Shown here: in pieces, positions 7,614 through 13,884 of the stretch | Layout: each line of letters starts with the position of its first letter | Numbering within the stretch: position 1 is the first letter of the stretch | Assembly (NCBI GenBank): GCA_003641425.1 | Contig: QNAH01000023.1 | Span: forward strand, 1 to 13,884 | From: Candidatus Zixiibacteriota bacterium | GTDB lineage: Bacteria > Zixibacteria > MSB-5A5 > GN15 > PGXB01 | Length of the DNA: 13,884 nt | Direction: 5' to 3' | Translations under genes and position numbers: made by a program | The notes under the pieces: generated by a model | Database searches by the model: none | Seen by the model: only the letters and a program-made list of their open reading frames with translations | What the model was told of the DNA's origin: nothing

Positions 7614-8390
7614 TTACCCCCCGAAGACATCGACCAGTCGATAAACCCTTTGGCTGTTGCGGTCGGTGATTTTTTCCACCTCTTCAGCCGGCATCCCCCT
7701 CAACTCCGCGATCTTATCACAAACATATTTTACATAAGCCGGCTGATTGGTTTTGCCCCGATACGGCATCGGGGTCAAATACGGACTGTCGGTTTCAATC
7801 GCAATTCTGTTCAACGGCGCCTCCGCCGCCACCGTTGCCATTTTGGCCCCGGGAAACGTTATTACTCCGCCAACCGATATATGAAAGCCAAGATCAATTA
7901 CTTTATAAGCATCATCCACCGTCCCGGGAAAACAATGAAATATCCCTCCGGGAAGATCTCCTGCGTAATCGCTGACAATATCGACCGCATCGCGAAATGA
8001 TTCCCTTGTGTGAATCACCACCGGCAAATCTTTTTCGACAGCAATCTCGAGTTGCCTCCGAAATACCTTTTCCTGAATATTCCTCGGCGACAGATCACGG
8101 TAATAATCCAGACCTATTTCACCCACCGCGACTACTTTCTTATGCTCAATCATCCGGCGCAATTGCTCTTCCACTTCCGGATTGAAAGTTTTCGCGTCAT
8201 GAGGATGTACCCCCACCGTAGCATAAATAAAGTCGTACTGCTCGGCCAGTTTAACCGAATTTATCGAGGTCTGAAGATCGGCCCCGATATTCACCATTGT
8301 ATGAACCCCCGCAACGAGAGCGTTATTTATAATCTCGGCCCGGTTTTTATCGAAGTCTTTGAAATCGAGATGGCAGTGCGAATCAATCAT
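7614..8390 (-). CDS. tatD: TatD-family metal-dependent hydrolase (DNase)
   Basis: TatD proteins are TIM-barrel metal hydrolases with 3'-5' exonuclease activity, linked to DNA repair and turnover of oxidised nucleic acids. Metal ligands are all present: His5 and His7 (DSHCH), Glu91 (GEIGLDYY), His127 (VIHTRE), His152 (FHCFPG) and Asp201 (ETDSPY). The C-terminal RGKTNQPAYV at 211-220 is typical. Its 258 residues are the normal length. The ATG shares one base with the metG stop (TGATG), so translation is coupled. The substrate in vivo is not certain for this family. Confidence 0.95.
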   Translation of the reverse strand: MIDSHCHLDFKDFDKNRAEIINNALVAGVHTMVNIGADLQTSINSVKLAEQYDFIYATVGVHPHDAKTFNPEVEEQLRRMIEHKKVVAVGEIGLDYYRDLSPRNIQEKVFRRQLEIAVEKDLPVVIHTRESFRDAVDIVSDYAGDLPGGIFHCFPGTVDDAYKVIDLGFHISVGGVITFPGAKMATVAAEAPLNRIAIETDSPYLTPMPYRGKTNQPAYVKYVCDKIAELRGMPAEEVEKITDRNSQRVYRLVDVFGG

Positions 8391-10297
8391 CAGCTAATCA
8401 TCGCTCCCGGTGGAAGATCGGATTCGGGCATCACGATACAAAGCTGTTTGCCCTTCTTCGCCGCCAGCAACATGCCTTTTGATTCAATACCCCGGATAGT
8501 CGCCGGTTTCAGATTTTTGACGACGACTATTTTCTTGCCGACCATCTGCTCCGGCGAATAATGCTGGGCGATTCCGGCCACGATCTGCCGTTTTTCACTG
8601 CCGATATCGATCTGCAATTTCAGAAGTTTATCCGCTCCCTCAACCTTTTCCACCTCGAGAACCTCGGCCACCACCAGCTTCACCTTGCCGAATTCGGATA
8701 TATCCAGCAGGTCATCCTCGTCTTTTTGCGCCGGCTTCTTTTCCTTTTTGGTCTCTTTCAGCCGAGGAAAAACCGATTCGCTGATATTTATTTTCATCCC
8801 GGGCTTGAACTCGAAAAAAGTTCTCGCCTGATCAATATTCATATTGTCCATACCCAGACCGAAAATCGTAAATATCTCCCGGGCCTTATTGGGAATGGCC
8901 GGGTAAAGCAGGATCGCAATGATTCTGATCACTTCGGCGCAGGCATACAACACCCCGCCGGCCTCCTTCTTCTTGCCCTCTTTGACCAGTTTCCAGGGCG
9001 CGTTGGTATCGAAAAAGCGATTGGCCATACGGACCAGATTCATGGCTTCCTCGATGGCCTGGGTGAGGCGGAAATTAATATAATGCTCGACCGTCGTCTC
9101 AACCGCCTTTTCGCTCTGATTGATAACATCCCTGATCCCTTCGATTTCATTCGATGGGCCCGGCAGGTTGCCGTCAAAATTGGACATAATCATTTTGGCC
9201 ACCCGGGAGACAAGATTCCCCAGGTCATTGGCCAGATCGGAGTTGTATTTTTTTATAAACTGCGACTTCTTAATATCACCATCCATACCGAATGGATACT
9301 GCGTCAGAAGCAGATAGCGTGACGCATCCGATCCGAATTGATCGACCAGCTCATCCGGCGGGATCACATTGCCGAGACTTTTCGACATCTTCACACCATC
9401 GATAGTAAAATAGCCGTGAAGAAATATCTGGGCCGGAAGCGGTAATTTTGCCGCCAATAACATCGCCGGCCAGAAAATACAGTGAAATTTGAGAATGTCC
9501 TTGCCTATGAAATGAACCACTTCCGATTCCCGCCACCACTTGTCGAAATGGTCCTGGTTATCGCCAAACCCGATACCGGTTATATAATTTGACAGAGCAT
9601 CGATCCAGACATAAGTGTGCTGCGATGGATCAAACGGCAGCGGAATTCCCCATTTCACCCTCTCGCGGGAAATAGAAAAATCGGGAAGACCATGTTTGAG
9701 AAGACCTAACACTTCGCGGCGGCGTTCCTCTGGAAGAATCACAAGTTCGTTCGTTTCGATCAGATCTCTGACCTTATCGATATATGCATTAAGCCTGAAA
9801 AAATAATTCTTCTCTTTAAGTATTTGCGGCGGTTTTTGATGATCCGGGCAAACCCCGTCAACCAGTTCCTTTTCGGTCAGGAATTTTTCACACCCGGTGC
9901 AGTACAGCCCTTCATAAATATCGGAGTAAATGACATCTTTCCCGTCATCGGTTCTGGCACCTTTTAAAATCATCAGTAGTTTCTGAAATGCCTTAATATG
10001 CCGGTCATCCGTCGTGCGAATAAAATCATCGTATTCGATGGAGAGTATCTCCCAGGCCTTCTTGAACTGACTTACAATTTCATCACAAAAAGCCTGCGGT
10101 TCCATACCGGCGGCTTCCGCCGCCTCGGCTATCTTGGTTCCATGTTCATCGGTCCCGGTCAGGAAAAAAACCTCGCGGCCGTTGAGACGATGAAAACGGG
10201 TCATTAAATCAGCGGCGACGGTCGTATATGAGTGCCCTATATGAGGCCGGTCATTGACATAATAAATGGGGGTAGTAATGTAAAACGGCTTCTGCAA
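8390..10297 (-). CDS. metG: Methionyl-tRNA synthetase with C-terminal tRNA-binding domain
   Basis: It charges tRNA-Met, initiator and elongator, in the cytosol. The class I core has HIGH at 19-22 and KMSKS at 303-307. A zinc knuckle is formed by Cys133, Cys136, Cys150 and His153, the C-C-C-H type also known from Thermus, in place of four cysteines. An anticodon-binding helical domain follows (about 350-505). A lysine-rich linker at 513-524 leads to an EMAP-II/Trbp111-type OB domain at about 534-635 that aids tRNA binding and dimerisation. The start is TTG at 10297. It is supported by a near-perfect Shine-Dalgarno GGGAGGTGA six bases upstream, which doubles as the last codons and stop of ricT. 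The total of 635 residues fits two-domain MetRS proteins. Confidence 0.97.
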   Translation of the reverse strand: MQKPFYITTPIYYVNDRPHIGHSYTTVAADLMTRFHRLNGREVFFLTGTDEHGTKIAEAAEAAGMEPQAFCDEIVSQFKKAWEILSIEYDDFIRTTDDRHIKAFQKLLMILKGARTDDGKDVIYSDIYEGLYCTGCEKFLTEKELVDGVCPDHQKPPQILKEKNYFFRLNAYIDKVRDLIETNELVILPEERRREVLGLLKHGLPDFSISRERVKWGIPLPFDPSQHTYVWIDALSNYITGIGFGDNQDHFDKWWRESEVVHFIGKDILKFHCIFWPAMLLAAKLPLPAQIFLHGYFTIDGVKMSKSLGNVIPPDELVDQFGSDASRYLLLTQYPFGMDGDIKKSQFIKKYNSDLANDLGNLVSRVAKMIMSNFDGNLPGPSNEIEGIRDVINQSEKAVETTVEHYINFRLTQAIEEAMNLVRMANRFFDTNAPWKLVKEGKKKEAGGVLYACAEVIRIIAILLYPAIPNKAREIFTIFGLGMDNMNIDQARTFFEFKPGMKINISESVFPRLKETKKEKKPAQKDEDDLLDISEFGKVKLVVAEVLEVEKVEGADKLLKLQIDIGSEKRQIVAGIAQHYSPEQMVGKKIVVVKNLKPATIRGIESKGMLLAAKKGKQLCIVMPESDLPPGAMIS

Positions 10298-10300
10298 ATG

Positions 10301-11200
10301 TCACCTCCCGTTGTTCTTGTCATCATCCTGATTGTTGTCCGGCTCATCCTTATCCCCGGCCAGAACATCAAACCATTTTTTGAAAAAAGAGGAATGCTGG
10401 CGCCGCACTTTCTTGATATCACGGCCGAATACTTTTATATCCTCGCCGGATTCAAGCTTGACCACCATATAATCTTCAAAAACATTGATCCGATCGACAA
10501 CACCCTCACCGGAAGTTGTCATATATTTTTCCCCCTCCTCGGGATATTTATCGCGGATATGCGAGTAAAAATCGGATTCATAACGAAGGCAGCATAACAG
10601 GCGCCCGCAGTTACCGGATATTTTCGACGGATTTAGCGACAACCCTTGCACACGGGCATCCTGGGTCGATATCGGGTCGAATTTCCGCAGATGCGACGCA
10701 CAGCATAATTGCAGCCCGCAAATCCCCATACCGCCGATCCGCTTGGCCTCGTCACGGACCCCGATCTGCCGAAGCTCGATTCTGGTCCGGTAAACCGCCG
10801 CCAGATCGCGAACAAGGGCGCGGAAATCTACCCGGTGCTCGGCGGTGAAATAGAAAGTCAGCTTATTGCGGTCATACTGGTACTCAATATCGACCAGCTT
10901 CATCTCCAGCTTGTGCTTGTTTATAAGCTCCTGGGCCCTGTTCCAAGCGGCGTCTTCATCCGCACGGTTTTCATTTATTTTTTGCTTGTCTTCATCGCTC
11001 GCCGGGCGAAGTATCGACCGCGGTTTCAGATCCTCGGAAAAATCAATTTCCTTTTCGACCTTCTTTTTCAGCAAACCGGCATCCTCGCCTCGTTCGGCCT
11101 CAACAATCACGTAGTCATTGAGATTAAGAGAATGATAATATGTATTATTGAAAAATTCTCTTCGATTTCCCTTAAATTCTACTAGATATAAATCAGGCAT
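10301..11200 (-). CDS. ricT: PSP1-domain protein RicT (YaaT)
   Basis: RicT is the PSP1-family protein that in Bacillus joins RicA and RicF in a complex carrying iron-sulfur clusters and steers RNase Y processing; in other phyla its role is poorly known. The 299 residues include the core at about 100-270, with DFRALVRDLAAVYRTRIELRQIG-type sequence at 125-147. Two cysteine sites are kept: CGLQLCC (Cys161, 166, 167) and CGRLLCC (Cys198, 203, 204), plausible cluster ligands. A charged segment at 50-95 and an acidic tail at 283-296 flank the core. ATG at 11200 has GAGGA six bases upstream. The gene sits between holB and metG, as yaaT follows holB in Bacillus. RicA and RicF are not in the window. 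Confidence 0.92.
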   Translation of the reverse strand: MPDLYLVEFKGNRREFFNNTYYHSLNLNDYVIVEAERGEDAGLLKKKVEKEIDFSEDLKPRSILRPASDEDKQKINENRADEDAAWNRAQELINKHKLEMKLVDIEYQYDRNKLTFYFTAEHRVDFRALVRDLAAVYRTRIELRQIGVRDEAKRIGGMGICGLQLCCASHLRKFDPISTQDARVQGLSLNPSKISGNCGRLLCCLRYESDFYSHIRDKYPEEGEKYMTTSGEGVVDRINVFEDYMVVKLESGEDIKVFGRDIKKVRRQHSSFFKKWFDVLAGDKDEPDNNQDDDKNNGR

Positions 11201-11218
11201 AGTTTTTCCTCAAAACTC

Positions 11219-11248
11219 TTAAGTTATAAAATCAGGTCAGCCTGTCAA
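11219..11248 (-). promoter_or_regulatory. Possible ricT promoter
   Basis: TTGACA at 11248-11243 overlaps the end of the holB frame. TAACTT follows at 11226-11221 after 16 bases; read the other way it is TTG-N19-TAACTTAA. A GAGGA ribosome site at 11211-11207 lies just downstream, leaving room for a short leader. This is the only gap of size between the ftsX-envC-holB group and ricT. Confidence 0.35.
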
Positions 11249-11736
11249 GTGGATTGCCTGATATGCTTTTTAAAATTAAATACGAACGCCGCCATCGCCG
11301 GACGGATATGGGCATTCCTTTTTACGGCAATATGCATATTTTTTATATGATCGACGAGGGCACATAAATCGTTGCCGCCCGCGACCCGGTTGGTCAGTTT
11401 CTCAAGCTCTTTTGCCAGATCGGTATTGACCAATCCGCTGGAATCCCGCCCGTATTTGAGAAGCATCAAATCGCTTATAAATGACTGCCAGAAAAGAAGA
11501 ACCTCTTCGGTCTCACCCCGATTATTGGGATTGATAAGCTCATTTATCGCCGCAAAAGCCGATGGGTTATCCTTCTGAAACAACGCCTTGAACATTAAAA
11601 ATGAGACTTCGCGAACCGAGGAATCCTCGTCGCTTACAAGAGATACCGCTCGCCCGAGAGAACCCTCGGCAAGGCGCGAGTAAAATTCCGCCTTCTCCGG
11701 CGATAAATCATATTTCTCCTGAACATATCCGGCTAT
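11245..11736 (-). pseudogene. holB: holB 3' part, cut off by the in-frame TAG
   Basis: Directly after the TAG at 11739-11737 the same frame stays open for 163 codons to TGA at 11247-11245. It reads as the expected continuation of delta': IAGYVQEKY, then SRLAEGSLGRAVSL, the usual A-G-S-G-A helix at the start of the clamp-loader collar domain, then a helical C terminus. The first ATG in this part is at 11595 and has no Shine-Dalgarno site; I see no good GTG or TTG start nearer to the TAG, so an independent gene is unlikely. It is therefore the remainder of holB, reached only if the TAG is read through or is a sequencing error. A full product would be about 381 residues, longer than the roughly 330 of E. 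coli or Bacillus HolB. Confidence 0.8.
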
Positions 11737-12390
11737 CTACGGCGCGGCAATCGACCGAAATGCTATCTTCTGCGACCGTGACTGGATTGTCGGCAGAAGA
11801 TTTTCCGGATCTCTGGCCGTTAAAATAATAATCGTCTCCGGCGGCGGTTCCTCGATCAGCTTCAGTAGCGAATCAGCCGATGCCGCCAGCATTTTTTCCA
11901 TCTGGTGGAAAAGTATAACCCTTTTGGTTCCTTCCGGGGGTTTAATAGCCGTCTTTCGTTTGATCTCGCGGGCAACACTGATCGGTATGGTCAACTGCCT
12001 GGTCGATGTGATTATTTTATAAGGCTCTTTTCGCTTTTCCTCGAGATATTCCAGTATCAGCGAGGCGGCATCGCTTTCCGAACGATGCGGCGGAATCGGA
12101 ACCGCAAATGACATCTCCGGGAAACTGAGATTCAAAATCTGATGGCAGTTAAGGCATTTACCGCATGCATCGACTGCCGCCCCGGATTCATCGGTAACCG
12201 GCTTCTCACAGTTGATAAGCGCCGCCAGGGCCACCGCCATCGCCCACTTGCCAAGACCGTCATCACCGTAAAACAGGTACGTCGATGCCAGTCTCCCGCT
12301 GTTGAACGAATTGCGGAGTATTTTCTTGGCTATTTCCTGACCGTATATATCATTTAAAGGAGTCAATTCTGATCCATTCCACCGGGTCAA
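11737..12390 (-). CDS. holB: DNA polymerase III delta' subunit, N-terminal part
   Basis: HolB is the delta' subunit of the clamp loader that places the beta sliding clamp on DNA. These 217 residues carry the AAA+ part. A P-loop-like GDDGLGKW lies at 42-49, with Trp where Ser or Thr would bind ATP, as expected for delta' rather than DnaX. A zinc site has Cys61, Cys76, Cys79 and Cys82. LLKLIEEPP is at 175-183, and SRS at 204-206 stands in place of the SRC arginine-finger motif. The frame stops at TAG (codon 218) in the linker to the collar domain, while homologous sequence continues beyond it. The TTG at 12390 is chosen for GGGAG four bases upstream; a TTG at 12366 is an alternative. It overlaps the envC-like gene by 41 bases. 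Confidence 0.85.
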   Translation of the reverse strand: MTRWNGSELTPLNDIYGQEIAKKILRNSFNSGRLASTYLFYGDDGLGKWAMAVALAALINCEKPVTDESGAAVDACGKCLNCHQILNLSFPEMSFAVPIPPHRSESDAASLILEYLEEKRKEPYKIITSTRQLTIPISVAREIKRKTAIKPPEGTKRVILFHQMEKMLAASADSLLKLIEEPPPETIIILTARDPENLLPTIQSRSQKIAFRSIAAP

Positions 12391-13534
12391 GCGGCTCCCG
12401 GCCCTGTCTTAATTCAAATTTTATTTCACCATTGGAAACAACGCCCAGCTTGTCTCCCCTGCCGATTATCTGATTCTGCACCACACGAACATCATCGAGA
12501 CCGGCATAAGTAGAATAATACCCGTCCTCATGCTCGACAATCACGAAATTGTCATAGCCGCGAAGGTTCCCGATATAAACCACCATCCCCGGCGCAATGG
12601 AGACCACTGATGTATTTTTCCTGCCCTTGATCTCGATACCCGGAGAATATGATTTCAATTTTGTGATTTTATCCGTTTTCCAGCCGAAACTGCTGGTAAC
12701 CGTCCCTTTCAGCGGAGCCGGCAATCCGCCCTTATACGAAACAAAATTACCCGTCTCGAAATCAAAATCGATTCGCGCGCTTGATCTTTCACGATCCAAA
12801 CGGGCCTGTTCGAGACGTGAGATAAGCTCCTCCATCTGGCGAGCGGCTTCCGCAAGCGTAATCAGCTTGTCCGCCTCGCTTTCCTTTTTGCGCCTGACCT
12901 TCGACAGAACGCGCTCCTTTTTTTCCTTTTGGGAGGTTATAATCGTGTATTCACTGCGCTTTTTCTTATGAACATCGGAAACCGACTTTTCCTTGACCAC
13001 CAGATCAGTATATTCCCTGTCGGCCGATTTGAGATACTCCGAGGCCATGGTCAGCTCCTCTTTATCATACTCCGCCAGAGCCTTGAGATAAAGCATTTTT
13101 CTGAAAGCATCTTTTTCCTTGCTTATTTCATCCGACAAAACCGGGCCGTCGGGGCGAATCCCGGAATAATAATATTTCAGATTGCTCAGGTACCGATTAC
13201 GCGAACTGCTGTAATGCTCTTCCGATGAATCAAGAATATTTTTTAATTTATCTATATCCTTCCTGAGCGATCTCAGCTGGTTGTTCAACCTGTTCAGAAC
13301 CGTCTTATTCATCGAGGCTTTTTGCTCGTATTCGGAAATATCTTTCAGAACTCTTTTTTCCGCATTTTTCAGCGAGTCGAGATTGCGCTTCGAATCTTCC
13401 ATCTCCTTCCTGATTTTTTCCAGTTCCTGTTTCTGATCTTCAAGATCAACCGCCCCGGCAACACCCGCCAGAACAAACGAGAAGACAATTCCCGAGACTG
13501 CAATAATCAGATATTTGCCGATCAGTTTTTTCAT
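12350..13534 (-). CDS. envC: EnvC-like murein hydrolase activator (degenerate LytM/M23)
   Basis: EnvC is a periplasmic protein that, under FtsEX control, switches on amidases that split septal peptidoglycan. This one has 394 residues. It has a signal peptide at 1-28 (cut after AGA), a long charged coiled coil at about 30-250, and a LytM/M23 fold from about 270 to 388. The zinc ligands of active M23 peptidases are missing. The H-x-G-[IV]-D motif is SPGIE (Ser297, Glu301), the Y-A-H site is YAG (Gly345) and the final H-F-E site is KFE (Lys372). It should be non-enzymatic, as E. coli EnvC is. The start overlaps the ftsX stop as ATGA, so the two are coupled, which supports the FtsX partnership. 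The amidase partner is not in the window. Confidence 0.9.
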   Translation of the reverse strand: MKKLIGKYLIIAVSGIVFSFVLAGVAGAVDLEDQKQELEKIRKEMEDSKRNLDSLKNAEKRVLKDISEYEQKASMNKTVLNRLNNQLRSLRKDIDKLKNILDSSEEHYSSSRNRYLSNLKYYYSGIRPDGPVLSDEISKEKDAFRKMLYLKALAEYDKEELTMASEYLKSADREYTDLVVKEKSVSDVHKKKRSEYTIITSQKEKKERVLSKVRRKKESEADKLITLAEAARQMEELISRLEQARLDRERSSARIDFDFETGNFVSYKGGLPAPLKGTVTSSFGWKTDKITKLKSYSPGIEIKGRKNTSVVSIAPGMVVYIGNLRGYDNFVIVEHEDGYYSTYAGLDDVRVVQNQIIGRGDKLGVVSNGEIKFELRQGREPLDPVEWIRIDSFK

Positions 13535-13884
13535 CGCAATGAGCGCCTTATCCCGGCATATCCTCCAAACAAACCTATCAACCCGGCCGCCGCACAGAAA
13601 TAGACTATATCGGTCGGATCGGGAAAAATTATTTCGAAATCCCTAAAAGTCAGTCTTTCGAATGCATAGAAATTGATCAACCAGCCGGCCGCGGCGGCCG
13701 CCAGGGAATAAAACAAACCCTCGAGAATGTACGGAATCGAAATAAAGAATTTTCCGGCGCCGAGCAGACGGTGCTGCAATATTTCCTGCCCGCGGGATCT
13801 TGCCGAAAGACGGATCGAATGTAGAAGATTCAGGACAACCGCCAGCGATATGACTATTCCAAGAAAAACAACGATCTTAAAAAT
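13531..13884 (-). CDS. ftsX: Cell division permease-like protein FtsX, C-terminal part
   Basis: The frame is open from the right window edge to TGA at 13531, giving the last 117 residues. The topology fits the end of FtsX: a helix (IFKIVVFLGIVISLAVVLNLL), a short cytosolic loop with EILQHRLLGAG (family E-I-x-x-M-x-L-V-G-A), then two more helices at about 50-70 and 95-112. FtsX with FtsE forms an ABC-like complex at the divisome that transmits ATPase activity to periplasmic hydrolase activators. The stop overlaps the start of the envC-like gene by four bases. ftsE would be expected beyond the right edge. Confidence 0.85.
   Translation of the reverse strand: MFKIVVFLGIVISLAVVLNLLHSIRLSARSRGQEILQHRLLGAGKFFISIPYILEGLFYSLAAAAAGWLINFYAFERLTFRDFEIIFPDPTDIVYFCAAAGLIGLFGGYAGIRRSLR

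Noticed and set aside
8561..9322. Plus-strand open frame opposite metG
   Set aside because: Antisense to conserved MetRS sequence with no domain signal of its own.
11229..11244. Short CAGG/CCTG hairpin after holB as a terminator
   Set aside because: The stem is only four pairs and the following ATTTTAT is a poor U tract, so it is weaker than chance expectation would demand.

Overview
The window is a compact run of housekeeping genes, all read from the minus strand, so biological order runs from base 13884 down to base 1. The organism looks like a diderm bacterium. It has Lnt (lipoprotein N-acylation), an FtsX/EnvC-like pair (septal wall hydrolysis control) and an exported beta-propeller protein of a kind common in the Fibrobacteres-Chlorobi-Bacteroidetes (FCB) superphylum. 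Upstream gaps carry a TTG-N19/20-TAnnTT pattern resembling the Bacteroidetes -33/-7 promoter. An FCB-related lineage, perhaps an uncultured one such as Zixibacteria, is my best guess; this is inference and no marker here proves it.

Layout in transcription order. (1) 13884-11245: the 3' end of ftsX, a degenerate LytM/M23 protein like EnvC (ATGA overlap), then holB (clamp-loader delta'), which is cut by an in-frame TAG at codon 218. (2) 11200-6817: ricT (PSP1 family), metG, tatD and ksgA, packed with gaps of at most 3 bases. This echoes the holB-yaaT-metS-tatD-ksgA neighbourhood of Bacillus. (3) 6767-4977: a PdxJ-fold protein with several active-site residues replaced, then an RluD-type pseudouridine synthase, ended by a clear intrinsic terminator at 4931-4953. 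(4) 4884-724: purM, gpmI and lnt, nearly fused (2-base gap, then 26-base overlap). (5) From 653 off the left edge: a signal-peptide beta-propeller protein.

There are no tRNA or rRNA genes, CRISPR arrays, insertion sequences or phage genes. No stretch over 300 bases lacks a gene, and the largest gap is 92 bases. The genes serve core functions: division, DNA replication, translation, rRNA modification, purine synthesis, glycolysis and lipoprotein maturation. The observations most worth a second look are the PdxJ homologue that has lost most of its signature active-site residues, the amber codon inside the normally essential holB, and the recurring promoter-like pattern.
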